From the NCBI GenBank assembly GCA_014898415.1, contig RCTD01000012.1, positions 434,001 to 498,000 on the forward strand: 64,000 bases of DNA, written 5' to 3'. This document shows, one piece after another, positions 34,527 to 47,578 of the stretch. Origin of the DNA: Stromatinia cepivora. Taxonomy: Eukaryota; Ascomycota; Leotiomycetes; Helotiales; Sclerotiniaceae. The position numbers and the translations under genes are program-made. The notes beneath the pieces were generated by a model. The model was not told where the DNA came from, did no database searches, and saw nothing but the letters and a program-made list of their open reading frames with translations. Position 1 is the stretch's first letter; every line of letters starts with the position of its first letter.

Positions 34527-37500
34527 ATGCCTCCTAAGAAGAAATTTGCTGGGCCTGTAGAAGCTACAGCTGAAGCAAGCTCTGTAAAAAAGGTAAATAA
34601 ACCCGTTCGAATTATTATGGCAGACAACTTACTCCAAATCTAGGCTCAAGAATCTGCGCAAGAAGTCGATGGACCTTCAGTAGAACCCGAGAATCCTAAA
34701 CGCAAGAGAGCGACGAAAACAAGACAAGCTACGGCTGTAGAGCCTGTGCCTAAACGAGATGATGATGTAAAGATGCTTCTCACTCCATTTTGGAGCTTTC
34801 ATTGACAATTACTACAGGGCTTTGCCGCCTTACTCGAGCCATTCTATGATGGAAAGAGTTTGACGGATCCGATCAGTACAGCGAAGGTATAAAGATCTCG
34901 AGGACTTCAGCACATTTTCTAATGCGCCTTAGGATAAATGGAATCTGGTACCGGCTTTCTTGAAAGTCAAAGGTCTTGTCAAACAGCATATCGACTCCTT
35001 CAACTACTTTGTCGAGCACGAAATCAAGGATATTGTCAAGGCAAACAAAAGAGTTACCAGTGAGGTGGACCCTAAATTCTGGTTGGAGTCAGTTGAAACT
35101 TATTGCAGAAATATGTGTGTAATCCACTGACAATTGGTAGATATACCGATATTCGTGTTGGTGAGCCCGAACGAATGGACTATGATGATCGCAAACCGCA
35201 AAATGAAATTACACCGAACGAATGCCGTCTTCGTGATATGACCTATGCAGCGCCAATTAGGGTCGACATCAAATACATGCGAGGGAGGACTATTGTAGCT
35301 AGGAAGAATATCGCGATTGGCAGAATGCCTATCATGTTGAAAAGTTCCAAATGTCGGCTGAATGGGAAGAATGATCGCCAAATGGCTCACATGAATGAAT
35401 GTGCTTTGGATCCTGGAGGCTATTTCGTTGTCAATGGGACAGAAAAGGTCATTCTTGTTCAGGAACAACTCAGCAAGAACAGAGTCATTATCGAAGCAGA
35501 CCCAAAGAAAGGAATTGTTTCTGCGTCCGTTACTAGGTCAGATAATATTTGCCGTACTCTCATGTCATTTATTGCTAACCCTAAACAGTTCTACACACGA
35601 GCGCAAATCGAAAAGTTATGTAATGCTTAAAAAGGAACGAATCTCTCTTCAGCATAATATCCTGCAAGAAGCTTTACCGATCGTGATTGTATTAAAGGCC
35701 ATGGGGATACAATCGGATCATGAATTGTTGCTTTTGGTCGCTGGGTCTGATGAGAGATATCAAGATGAATTTTCAGTAAATTTCGAAGAAGCCACTAAGC
35801 TCGGTGTCCATACTCAACATCAAGCTCTTGAATATATTGGAGCTCGTGTAAAAATGGGTAGCCGAGCAAGAGCACCAGGAGGAGGACCTCAGCGTCGCAA
35901 TTATATTGGTGATGCTCTCGAAGCCCTCGCAAATATCATAATTACGCACGTTCCGGTCGTTGGACTAGACTTCCGCCCAAAGGCACTCTATATTTGTTTT
36001 ATGGTTCGTCGAGTCCTCATGGCGATGGTAAACCCTAAGCTTGTTGACGATCGAGATTATGTCGGTAATAAACGCCTGGAACTTGCTGGGCAACTTCTTT
36101 CTTTGCTTTTTGAGGATTTATTCAAGAAGTTCAACACTGATCTAAAGATGAACATCGATAAAGTTTTGAAAAAGCCTAATAGGGGTATGGAGTTTGATGC
36201 ATACAATCACATGCAATCTCACGGAAATTATATTACCATTGGTATGAACCGTGCTATCTCGACAGGGAATTGGAGTCTGAAACGATTCAAGATGGAACGG
36301 GCAGGTGTTACCCACGTCCTGAGTAGACTCAGCTATATTAGTGCTCTTGGAATGATGACCAGAATCAGCAGTCAGTTTGAGAAGACCAGGAAAGTCAGTG
36401 GACCGAGAGCTTTACAACCTTCGCAATTTGGCATGCTTTGTACATCCGATACTCCTGAGGGAGAAGCTTGTGGACTGGTCAAGAATTTGGCACTCATGAC
36501 TCATATTACTACATATGATGATGAGGAACCAGTCAAAAAATTGACTTTCGTTCTTGGTGCAGAAGACGTCGTTTCCATGAGCGGGAAGGAAATTTATGAG
36601 AAGGGAGCGTATGTTATCTTTGTTAATGGAACACCTCTTGCCCTTACTCGGCAACCCAAAAAGTTCCTCAACTCCTTTCGAAAGTTTCGACGCATGGGTC
36701 GTATTTCGGAGTATATCAGCATTTTTATCAACCATCATAGCACATCTGTTCATATTGCTACAGACGAAGGTCGAATTTGTAGGCCTCTAATCATTGTGGA
36801 GAACCAAAAACCAAAGGTCACGAAACGCCATCTCGAAGAGCTGAGAAAGGGAACGATGGATTTCGACGATTTCTTATATAAAGGACTCCTCGAATATGTT
36901 GACTGTAATGAGGAGAACGATTCTAATATTGCCATTAGAGAAAATTATATTAACGAAGCGACAACGCATCTTGAAATTGAACCTTTCACTGTCCTAGGAG
37001 CAGTTGCAGGACTTATCCCCTACCCTCATCACAATCAATCTCCCAGAAACACATATCAATGTGCTATGGGTAAGCAAGCTATTGGAGCTATTGCATACAA
37101 TCAATTCTCTCGTATTGACACTTTACTTTATCTTATGGTCTATCCACAACAACCTATGGTTAAGACTCGTACGATAGAATTAATCAAGTATGACAAACTT
37201 CCTGCTGGTCAAAACGCGACGGTCGCTGTCATGTCATTTTCAGGTTATGATATTGAGGACGCTCTTGTTCTCAATAAGGCCTCCTGTGATCGTGGATTTG
37301 GACGTTGCCAGGTGTTCCGTAAATACTCAACACAATTGAAGAAATACCCTAATCGGTCTCAAGATCGTATCGCCGATAGGCAGCTTGGCGAGAATGGTAA
37401 ACCTATTGCAAAACATAGGATACTGGGAGTTGATGGAATTGCGATGGTCGGTGAGAGAATTAATGCTGGCGAGACTTACCTGAATAAGGAATCTCCTTCA

Positions 37501-38418
37501 AATCCAAATTCATCCGGGATGGGCAATGACTATGGTTCAAACGATATGAAACCTGCACCAATGGGTTACAAACTACACGATCATGCTTACATCGATAAGG
37601 TCATGCTCTCACAAACCGAGAATGAAAGCACAGTCCTCAAAGTTCAAACCCGACAAACCAGGCGACCTGAGCTAGGAGATAAATTTTCATCTCGCCATGG
37701 TCAAAAAGGTGTTGTTGGTATCATCGTCAATCAAGAAGATATGCCTTTTGCTGATTCTGGAGTTACTCCTGATATCATCATGAATCCTCACGGTTTCCCA
37801 TCTCGTATGACAGTTGGTAAAATGTTGGAGCTACTTTCTGGAAAAGCCGGTGTTGTTAATGGTTCTCTTGAATATGGTACCTGTTTTGGAGGTAGTAATG
37901 TCGATGTTATGGGCAAAATTTTAATCGACAAAGGGTTTAGTTACTCGGGTAAAGATTTCGTCACAAGTGGTATCACTGGAGAATCTTTACCAGCCTACGT
38001 CTTCTTCGGTCCAATCTACTATCAAAAACTCAAGCACATGGTTCAAGATAAAATGCATTCTCGATCTCGCGGCCCTCGTGCTATTCTCACACGTCAACCT
38101 ACAGAAGGTAGATCTAGAGATGGTGGTCTTCGTTTGGGAGAGATGGAAAGAGATTGTCTTATCGCATATGGTGCAAGTCAATTATTACTTGAGAGACTTA
38201 TGCTCAGTAGTGATGCTCACGAGGTGGATATTTGCGAAACATGTGGTCTGATGGGATATTCGGGTTGGTGTCAAACGTGCAAGAGTTCCAAGGGGGTTTC
38301 TACCATGACGATGCCGTATGCGGCTAAATTGTTGGTGCAGGAAATGCTTAGTATGAATGTTTTGGTGAGATTGAAGTTGGAGGATGAATTTCCTCATTCG
38401 GGTCATGTTCGTGGATGA
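34527..38418 (+). CDS. RPC2: DNA-directed RNA polymerase III second-largest subunit (RPC2)
   Basis: Six exons: 34527-34592, 34644-34766, 34818-34886, 34933-35087, 35141-35536, 35589-38418, joining in frame to 1212 residues. The first two exons give a Lys-rich N-terminal extension ([21 protein letters not shown]). Then protrusion, lobe, fork, hybrid-binding, wall and clamp domains of the beta family follow: [125 protein letters not shown], and the C-terminal zinc site [16 protein letters not shown] (about 1151-1166). The pattern [13 protein letters not shown] and [18 protein letters not shown] point to Pol III rather than Pol I or II. Pol III makes tRNA, 5S and U6 RNA. Intron 5 contains an in-frame pseudo-continuation that could mislead gene finders. 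Confidence 0.95.
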
Positions 38419-38990
38419 GCGTGGGGTGGAGGGATGATATAAATGGAACTGAGGAGGAAAGGGCTGTGGGAGAAGGGGAGCATAAAATTTGATGTCATAA
38501 GGGCGCAGGGTATTCTGAGCGTTGGTCTCTAAATTAATGCATAGCAACGGCGTATAGGTAGATGATTTTTTTGTAAAATACCATGGATGTTGATCAAAGG
38601 ATTTTGATGCTGAAGTTGATGTAGATATTTGTATATGCATTAAATATGTATAATCCTTATCTTATTCACATCTCTCATTCATCTCATTCAACAACTCACC
38701 ATCTAATCTAATCTAAATCTCAACCTTCTAGAACTACACTCACTATCCTTCACCCACTCACTCACTCACTAGGTCTTCCCCCCCTCTTGAAAAAGAAAGG
38801 TAAACGCTATGCAGACAGATCTTAAGAATAATAATCTTGAGGTAATAATTTCATATAATATATCAAGTTCTAATATCTATCTCTCAGATTAAGTATCTTT
38901 CATTCTATTATTTTTACTTTATTATAATAAAACTCTCTTTAACTATTTTATGGGTCTTTTGGCCAGTCACACAGCTCTCGCAAAACCCTC
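38419..38990. other. Gap between RPC2 and the NLR-like pseudogene
   Basis: RPC2 3' flank, then short simple repeats: CTAATCTAATCTAAATCT near 38704 and CACTCACTCACTCACT near 38755. The composition becomes AT-rich at 38830-38950. No gene. Confidence 0.55.
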
Positions 38991-41140
38991 AGTGAGATTC
39001 TTAGCCGCTCACCGCATGATCCTGCATGGAATTCTCCTCAGATGATCCGCTCTGTTCTAAAGAACGAGGCCGATTTGTTTCCTTGAAACAATATGCACGT
39101 TGCCTTTGTACTCTACTCGCAGCTTTCTCGGTATGCGCATAGGCTAAAAGCCAAATCCTCGTTTTCCAGGACGTCTTTTCCCATCATCAACTCTCTGCGA
39201 GTAACATACATCGATGCTTCAATCTTTCCTTGGTCAAGACAACACGCTCCAATCTTGTATATGATGCCAGCATTGAACGAGTGGAGCCGGGTCTGGTCAC
39301 CCTTCCGCCAGGTATTCTGTGCCTCTATAAAGTACCCCTCAGCTGATTAAAATCTACGTCGGCATCGATCTAATATTCCGATACGGAATTGCGCGCTGTA
39401 GTTGGGCACCATGGCCCGGCAGTCAATATCCCCCTTACCAGTTTCTACAGATTGAAGAATCACTAAAATTGCGTCATTTACTATGCCAGTGTACCGAAAT
39501 TAAAAGCCTTTTCCTCCTTTATTTGAGCGATAGTTGTATCGAGCATTTCTTCAGCTTTGTCAAGTTCTCCGAGGCCAATCATACACCTGGCCTCACTCAC
39601 GAGAATGGATGCGGCGTATTTGTTGAGAGAATACGGGCAGATGTGCTCTCAGAATTTCATGTCTCGGCCTATGCTCTTTTTCATAAGGAAAAGAAGGAGC
39701 TCGGCTCCCATCTCAGCGTCCCAAGAGATGATCTCAAGACAGGATGCTGCTAGATCAAAGCCAAGTGAGCGGTTGCGTGTGGTAATTATAGCTCTACCTT
39801 GAAGCGGGCACCGTGGCCAGTATGGAGAGCAAGCGTCTTAGCCGATTCGACATTGTCATAGATAGCGAGCCATTTGCATTCTGTACCATCGAAATAAGCC
39901 CATGTTATTTCATCTTATCGGATTTAGAAAATGAGATCGGAACACTACCGTACTTTTGTCTTGTAACCAATTCTGAACGAGGATTTGGTTTTCGCCGTGA
40001 GATATAGACCGAGCCTCAGGCAGCTTCAACCGCGTGGTGACTTCAGTGAAGCTTTTTTGAAGAAGTGTCCTTCTCGCCTGCTATCCATTATCACATCATA
40101 AGACTGCTCGGAGAACTTTTTCTCCGCGTAGGATGACGCGACGCTAGTTTTTCCAACTCCTCCAAGACCATGCAAGGCGACCGACTGGAGTAAAAATTCT
40201 CCAGCTTCGGGCGTGAGGAGCTTATCAAGCTTTACAAAAATGTCAAGTCGATCGAAAAGACGGTTGGTTTTGATTGGTGGCATGATGATACAGCGCAACT
40301 TGGGCGCTGGCACCTTGATAACCATGTCTACCGATTGGTGAATTTCATTCGGATTTCTAGATATGCTGAGTTTTCTCCAGTCGTGAAAGAGGGTCTGCAA
40401 GCTTCAAAGGTGCTTCTTCGTAGTGCCGTTGGATCCGTTGCTGAGGTCCCGTACTTTTATTATTAATAGAATATCTCTGCTCGCCTGACTCTGTACTCAA
40501 TAGGTTAGTCATATATGAACATGTGATTGTTCGTTCTGAAAGCTTCAGCTCACCTGCAGTGTTGGATAGAGACGGTAAGAAACTCTGCAAACTAGAGCTG
40601 CATGTCGAAGCAAACCTCTCTCATCGCGGGACTGATTTCGCGGCTTCTTGTGCAAGAGCCATTGAATGCTTCGGTCTTCAAAGCCAGGGACTTGATCATG
40701 CGTGGGACCTGCTCCATACCTTTTAGATTCCTGGACACGAGCTATTCGTAGTATCACGAGGATTAGTATAGTTTCACTTGCAGGAGCTAGCATCTCCGAG
40801 GGCGTATTAACTTGCATCAAATATGCTAGGGAGCTCTATAGGTATGATATATCGAGATATGGGCCCAGGTTTACGCGGAAGAATTCTGCGAAAATGTGCA
40901 GATGGCCTAGAGCCGGTTGAATCAGTTTGACAGATGAAGGAGCACTGCTAAGTAGCCATTCTGCTATGCTCTCCCATTTTCTGAAGGCATCAATGGTGTC
41001 ACGGTCGTCAGGATCTAGCGATGACTTGGACTTCTTGACCGTTGTAGCCCAAGTGGTCGTGAAGAACTTTCTCTTACATATCATCTTGTTAGTCTCAGAT
41101 AGGACTGGGTAATCATTGCAGAAGCACTTACGGTACTGCC
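38990..41140 (-). pseudogene. Wrecked NB-ARC/TPR (NLR-like, STAND) gene
   Basis: Fragments of one gene lie in the right order on the minus strand but in different frames with stops. First an N-terminal domain (about 41084-40840: KKSKSSLDPDDRDTIDAFRK, then WESIAEWLL and PALGHLHIFAEFF), which resembles the N-terminal region of many fungal NACHT/NB-ARC proteins. Then the Walker A P-loop LHGLGGVGKTSVASSYAEKK near 40110-40175, the Walker B line KWLAIYDNVES near 39843-39875 (Asp present), the sensor GRAIITTRNRSLGFDLAAS at 39745-39797, then TPR pieces (LGELDKAEEMLDTTIAQ near 39540, YFIEAQNTWRKGDQTRLHSF and IYKIGACCLDQGKIEAS at 39190-39350). The stretch between sensor and TPR is too short for the winged-helix part, implying a deletion. 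Such proteins act in non-self recognition and cell death in fungi. This copy cannot be functional. Confidence 0.8.
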
Positions 41141-41706
41141 ATGTCCATCATGTGAAGGTTATCGATGTTGAGTTGACCTTGTAGTGTATTTAATTCAGGC
41201 CGAGAGGTTTGCTGACTGCATCACCGCAGTGAAGTGACTTCTGGCTCCAGAGTTGGCTTGTCTTTTTCCGTTTTTCTAGCACAATAATTGAGCCATGAAT
41301 TGTTTTCAAATTGTCGATAGATCGTACTAATGTCACAGTTCAGTCATTTATCAAGGACTTGAAGTTTTGGGGTTCTTGGTTGAGTCATCAAATGTGGTGC
41401 GGACCATGCATGATATTGCTATTGCTCGGGGGCTCATCGAGCGCCTTTTTTTGCTGCCCGCTCTTGTTTCGTTTGTGAATCATTATAGTGACAAAATGTG
41501 GGGTGTCTAATCCAATGCTGACCGGCTGTGACAGGGACTAGCTGCCACACCAGGCTCGGTTCTAACACATCCAAGCTTCCCCGCTCTATCCTCCGTTAAA
41601 AACTTGTAGCTTCCTTCTTCGATGTGCTTCTCACCTTATACTTCTACCTACATCCCCAGCTTCTCGACATACAGACGACATAAAAGGCCCCACCTTGAGT
41701 CTCAAG
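41141..41706. promoter_or_regulatory. Divergent gap upstream of DPP3
   Basis: 566 bases between the dead NLR-like gene and DPP3, holding the DPP3 promoter. A CT-rich leader (41580-41660) lies just before the start. No gene. Confidence 0.5.
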
Positions 41707-44145
41707 ATGCTAGCATTAAACGACCATCAAGAGCGTGAAGTCACACACAGGCTAGAGTTCCGAGAGGTCTTTGACAGCATCGGAGAAGATGAGATCAAGG
41801 ACGGGAATTCCTACAAGATTTACGCTCATCACTTGGCGCGGGCATGCTGGCACGGCAGTCGGATTATGCTACATCAGACATCGCCTGAAGGAGAAGGTAT
41901 CTTTGATTTCATAATTGGATTGCACATGGCATGTGGTGGACAATGGAACCATCTACGAGACCGAGGCGCCAAGCAAGAGGACATTGATGCATGGCTTGAG
42001 TTCGCTGGCATGTTTCTATCCAGTCTTGGCAACTATTTTGTATGTGTTTGCTGTAGTTTGCTACATTTTGCGTTACGATTTGTATTTCTAATGCCAAAAT
42101 AATAGAGTGATGGAGATCGAAAGGTAATACTAAGTGTTTCTCATGAAGCACTCCGCAAGATGGCAAGCGTATCTCCCGAGGCGAGCGCGAAGCTTGAAGA
42201 GATTATCGGCCCGATGATGGCAACTCAACCAGCTGCCCTCGGATATCCAGATGAAGCAGGCCAGTCTAGCTGTTACATCGGCAAGGAACACATCAAAAAG
42301 GAAGATATTGAGGCCATCACCAAGATGATGGAAGCCAGAAGAATCTCCCCAGAGAACACTCGTCTCCAGAAACTGGCCACTAGCAATTGCTCAGCGGACG
42401 AAAATTCCGACGTGTTTGAAATCCTTCAGGCCTCTGCAGAAAAGGATGCTGAGCCTCTGTTTCTCAGTGAATTCACTATTGGAGATGGGCGGCGCGCCAG
42501 GGTTTACCTCCGGCGTGGCGACCATGGTGAAGAAATGAGCAAGATCTGTGCGGAGCTCACTCAGGCATGCAAAGTCGCTGCAACTGACGAACAAAGGACC
42601 GTGCTTTCCCAGCTTGTGGATAGTTTCCGAACAGGAGATTATAATGCCTTTCGCTCCGCCCACAAGACATGGGTCACTGATAAGGCCCCTCGAGTCGAAC
42701 ACTGCATGGGCTTCCTTTTCGGCTATCGCGATCCCTATGGCGTAAGAGCCGAGTGGCAAGCTGCCGTTGGGATCTGCCATTCCGGGGAGACAAATAAAAT
42801 GGGGCAGCTCGTCGTTAAATCTATAGAATTCATCCGTGTGCTCCCTTGGGCCGTGCCGAATGACAATGACGGCAAAGGACCTTTCGAGCCGAGCGAATTA
42901 AATGTCCCCGACTTTGCGGTCATCTATGGTGAGTATATCTATTATCAGATAGCTAAAGAGAGATAAACTATCCTGACAGCAGCTCAGTACTCGCTTCCGT
43001 TTCAAGCACTGTATGGGAAGCCACAAATATCACAATTGTAAGTTTCTGGAAATGCTCATCATTTCTCTAGAGTTGATGAAGACCATGATTTGACATGTAT
43101 GCAGGACGATGATGGCAAGAGGCACAGGGTCAAGAACATGGTCTACGGTAATCGAATGAACCTTAATGGTAGCCCTGGTCGCTCATGTTATTATGTCTAA
43201 CCTTCAGAGGTTGAGACATACATAGCCTATGCCCATAGAGTTCGTTTCGTCGCGACAGCCATACACGAGCTCATCGGCCATGGGACTGGAAAGCTACTGG
43301 CCGAGACGGTCCCAGGCAAGTTCAACTTCGACCACAAGAACCCGCCGATCAGTCCAGTCACAGGTAAACCCATATATACTTGGTTTAAACCGGGAGAAAC
43401 CTGGAACAGTGTGTTTGGAAAATTGGCACCGACAGTGGAAGAATGCAGAGCTTTTTTGGTTTCGGACTATCTAGCTGACAACAAGGACATCCTTGCCCTT
43501 TTCGGTTACAATCAGGATAGCACTCCGACCGTAGACGAATGTAAGTATTCCGATGTCCGGATGGCCAGGATTCAATGTCTAACTTGGTCAAGTCATCTAT
43601 TACACATACCTCCAGATCGGAGTTGAAGGACTTCGCGCACTTCGCAGCTTCAAAGTCAAAGACCAAACCTGGGGAGGTGACCACGACCAGGTAGGCTGAA
43701 TGACCATTACAGTTAGAATCCCACCGAAACTAACTCTTGCGTCTCCATGAACTAGGCTCAATTTGCGATACTTAAGCACATCCTCCAGGATGGCAATGGT
43801 GTCTTATGGATAGAGCATGATCCTAAAAATGAAACACTCCTTGTCCACGTCGACCGCTCCAAGATCGTCTCCCACGGCAAACCATCAACCGGGCGCATGC
43901 TGTGCAAGATCAACATCTGGCACTCTACCGCCGATATCGATGCTTGTCGACCTCTCTACGAGGCTTTAAGTGCTGTTGATGGCAAGTACGAGATGTGGAG
44001 AAAAATCGTAGCCTCAAATCCGGAGCCGAAATGGAAGTTTGTACAACCTAACAACTTTTTCAAAGAGGGTGGCACGGTCGAACTTAAAGAGTATGAGGCC
44101 AGTAATATCGGTATTATCCAATCGTTTTTTGAGAGAGCGCTTTAA
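41707..44145 (+). CDS. DPP3: Dipeptidyl-peptidase III (metallopeptidase family M49)
   Basis: Seven exons: 41707-42039, 42106-42928, 42988-43037, 43105-43168, 43208-43540, 43593-43690, 43756-44145, joining in frame to 696 residues, the usual length for the family (about 700). The zinc motif is HELIGH at 443-448 and the second zinc motif EECRA at 501-505; their 53-residue spacing is that of M49 enzymes. Other landmarks: ARACWHGSRIMLHQTSPEG near the N terminus, EHCMGFLFGYRDPYGVRAEW, FVATAIHELIGHGTGKLLA, WFKPGETWNSVFGKLAPT, HDQAQFAILKHIL and VHVDRSKIVSHGKPSTGRML. The enzyme removes N-terminal dipeptides from small cytosolic peptides. I use the ATG at 41707 (MLALNDHQ). It is the last intact gene before the transposon-filled compartment, whose AT-rich composition starts about 150 bases after its stop. 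Confidence 0.94.
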
Positions 44146-45309
44146 TTTGTTCTGGGGCATTGACCAATATAGAGATTGAGTAATCAATTACCTAGAAGGG
44201 TCCAACTGAACATACTGGCCAACTGAACGGGTCTAATCTAATTAGATCACCGCCTTGCATGATATATTCAAGACTCAATACTAGGTAGGCTATATCGATT
44301 TGAAAATACCCTAACAATCTATTATATTGCCTAATTAAATCACCATCTTAAAATATTCAAGATTAAAAATAATACTATAAATTATTATACAATATATCGA
44401 AAGTTAAAGATTTATTATTCGAAGTATTTATCGTATATTTTTTATTCCAGAATATTCTATTATTATTTTTATATTCTAAATTAATCTGAATATTAGTATT
44501 TGTCTAATCTGATCTATATTTTGATAAATCAACCACTCTAGTTTCCGGCCACTTCTACTTTCCGATCATCATTCACATCAAAAATCATCATTTTTTACAT
44601 TTTTAATTTTCTTATTTATGAATATAATTAAATGAAATTTTGATTAAAAGTTTATTATATAAATTCAAATCAATTCTGAAAATTTCAGATTTTTTACGAT
44701 TTTTTTCGTAAGATATTAAAGATCGAATTTTCGAATTTTGATTTGTATATGTAACGCACAAGAGTCGTAGTAGAGCTGAATAAACAGGGTCAATTATGTT
44801 CCTTAGAATCTACAATTGAAGAATTATGGTTCGTAAAGAGCGATTAGATATATATACACAAATACCCATTTGTGGATTGCGAAATTGTGCATATATGTTA
44901 TTAGGGTTACCATTTTACTATATTAAATTGTATGATTCGTAATATATGCATATAGATGATCAACTTATAAATTGATATAGGAGATAAAGGATATCATGTG
45001 GTTAGCCTCCTGTGGTTCACGATTCGTGATAATAACTTTTTAAATAATAAATACAATTGATTAAAATTTTGAATATAAATTTTTTATATAGATATTGAAT
45101 CATTCTGAAAATTTTATAATTTTAGGTTTTTTTTAATAGAAATATTAAAAATTGAATTTTTGATTTTTGATTTATATATGATTTACACACAAATTAAAAA
45201 AATATTGAAATCTCGAATAACTTTTCAACAAAAATAATTAAAAATAAATTATTAATTTTTTTTGGAATCTCTCAATCATACTTTATAACATGAATCAAAT
45301 TATTATATA
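44146..45309. repeat. AT-rich boundary zone with degenerate direct repeats
   Basis: No gene. A roughly 117-bp sequence occurs twice in the same direction, about 44634-44750 and 45064-45180, sharing TTCTGAAAATTT and the ending GATTTGTATATG/GATTTATATATG. A shorter pair (ATTAGATCACC.. near 44240 and ATTAAATCACC.. near 44335) shows only C-to-T/G-to-A type changes. These are probably old RIP-degraded duplications at the edge of the gene block. Confidence 0.6.
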
Positions 45310-45475
45310 TGTTGGAAATGAGGCCATCATAGGATTAGAATTGAGGTCACGTGATCACAATGGCGCATAGACCATATTTGGGGATAACCTCAATTCTATT
45401 CCTATTAGAGATATAGATCCTTAGTTTAATCTATATAATCAATAATACTATTATTTCCTGTACCAAAAGTTAATA
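45310..45475 (+). repeat. 5' LTR of Copia A (166 bp, TGTTGG..TTAATA)
   Basis: Matches in reverse the repeats at 55652-55817 and 61098-61262. The outer (left) part TGTTGGAAATGAGGCCATC is unmutated; the inner half is strongly AT-converted (for example TTTAATCTATATAATCAA where the solo copy has TTCAACCTACATAGTCAA). Outside it 45305-45309 is ATATA. Confidence 0.85.
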
Positions 45476-46419
45476 GGTTATGAAATCCGGTTGTATAGTA
45501 GTGATTAGAAAGCAAAGTAAATCGAGAAAGGATTAGTATAATTAGTAGAAATGAAACAGAGTGAAAATCAGAGTTTTCATATAGTGTTATCGAAGCAGAA
45601 TTGAAATACGATAATATAGTTTATAATTCATAATATTATAGGCCAAAACGGAAAACAATCTGCATAGTGTCGATACAGAATTATAGCAGAAGCGAAAAGC
45701 AAGTTTGTATAGCTACAAAAAAATATATTATAATACAATTTTATGAATTTTTTTATTGTTTTATTTTTATATTTCTTTGTTATTCTGAATTTACTTGTTA
45801 TATATTTTTTAAGATTGTTTTAAAAATCTAAAGATTATTTTTGATATTTATTAAACAATAAGAAACTTTTATAATATCGGAATTAAACAATTCTTCGAAA
45901 TTCGATCAAAACAATTATAAATGATGGTTTAGATAAATAAAGATACAATTGAAAGGGAAAGGATGGTTTTATATAATTGATCAAACATTAGATGAATATA
46001 TGTAAATTGCAGGATCCAATATAGCATCTACTTATAAGATTAATAATTGTATATATTACAATATTGAATTGAAATCGGAATATTTAAAGGACAAAGCGAA
46101 TATATTATCATATATTTGTACAATATTTAATAATGATAATAAAACCTTTACCAACAAATATTCAATAGTATATATACTTTGGAGATACCTTAAATCGAAA
46201 TATACTAGAGTCAATACAATCATTGTTAATATATATATAACGATGATCCAGAACTTCAAATTTCAATCCAATATTTATTTCGATATAATCATTATCAAAG
46301 TTTAGGACAAATTGAAAGAGTATAGAAGAAAATTAGGGGTTGCAAACGAAAGTTATCGATTAATATATTAAGATATTGTTTTATTCTTAGTTTTAATATA
46401 TAATCTTTCAATCGATTAT

Positions 46420-46728
46420 TATCACGGGATAGTATGATTACACAGCACTTTCAGGGATCGTTGAATAGGTGGTACACGTGATTGGTAGAGTAAAAGAATT
46501 GAATGATTTGTCCTTGATTATATGAATCAAGAGCTGTATATATAGAACAAATGAGTAGTTATTTAGTAGATATACACCTTAATTAGACTAGATCTTTGTT
46601 TATTAGTATATCAGGATCATCTTATCAATTAGTGGATTGGTAAGGGCTAATAGATCCTTCATTCTGATTGGAAAGTATACACTTTGATCCTTCATAAAAT
46701 ACAGGGGATTGCGGGGCTTTCCGTAATA
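46420..46728 (-). repeat. 3' LTR of Copia C2 (309 bp)
   Basis: Same length as 54380-54688. The left, outer end keeps CACGGGATAG, TACACAGCAC and GGTGGTACACGTG; the right, inner end is converted (CCGTAATA for CCGTGACA). Confidence 0.9.
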
Positions 46729-46740
46729 CACCCCCCAGAT
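46729..46740 (-). other. Polypurine tract of Copia C2
   Basis: Plus-strand CACCCCCCAGAT reads ATCTGGGGGGTG on the coding strand, directly before the 3' LTR. It shows that the element is coded on the minus strand. Confidence 0.65.
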
Positions 46741-47578
46741 TGGAAAGCGATCTGAAACAAATGGAAAGGTATAGAAAATGGCAATTTATATGATTCGTAA
46801 ATGAATATACAAAACGATTATAGACAGATATCAATCAAGGATTGGTATAATGTATAAACCTGAAATGATTTTGGTATTTTTAGAATAAAGAAGAATTTGA
46901 GTATATATAAATCGCAAATTTCTCTTGATCTTCGGTTTGCTATCTGCGATATTCTTCAAAATCAAGATTTTGAATAATAAAAAGAAAGTTTTCTGTTGGA
47001 AGAATACAGATGATTGATCGATCCTACAGTGTAGCAATTGAGAATGTATATAGTTGCTAGACTATAATGTGTTGATTGTGATGGCGAAATAAAATAAGTG
47101 AATTTTTAAAGGTATATAAATCCTTTTTTTGTATTTTCGTTTTTGTTTTAATCAAGCTTTTATTAATCATTATTATACTTAAGATTTCGGGGTCTAAGAA
47201 GGCTAAATAAACGAATCTCAGTTATGTTAGGCAAACGGTGGTTGAGAAGAAAGCTTTGAGAGAATCGAATGCAAAAGAAAATTCTAGTATTTTTTCGAGG
47301 GATTAACAAATCGAATAAAGAGAATTAATGAATCTAGTGTAGATGATAAATTAAGATATCGATCTTTGGGAGTATAGCTTAATTAAATTTGCTTTTAGAA
47401 TAATGTATTGTTATTTATTTTAGAAATCGCTTTCCTTTATCGAAGGAATTGTTGTTTGTTGTGGTTAATTGCTAGTTATAAATTCAGGTAGTAATTTGGA
47501 GGTAGATTTCATTCTTGAATTCTATTGTATAATTGAAAGGTTTTATTAATTCTATATTTGTAATTATCGAGGTAAAGA

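Noticed and set aside
35103..35630. Apparent separate 175-aa gene or frameshift in RPC2
   Set aside because: The frame continues through an intron. Splicing 35536 to 35589 restores the conserved [12 protein letters not shown] sequence and the main frame; the 35088-35140 intron likewise restores FWLEYTDIRVG.
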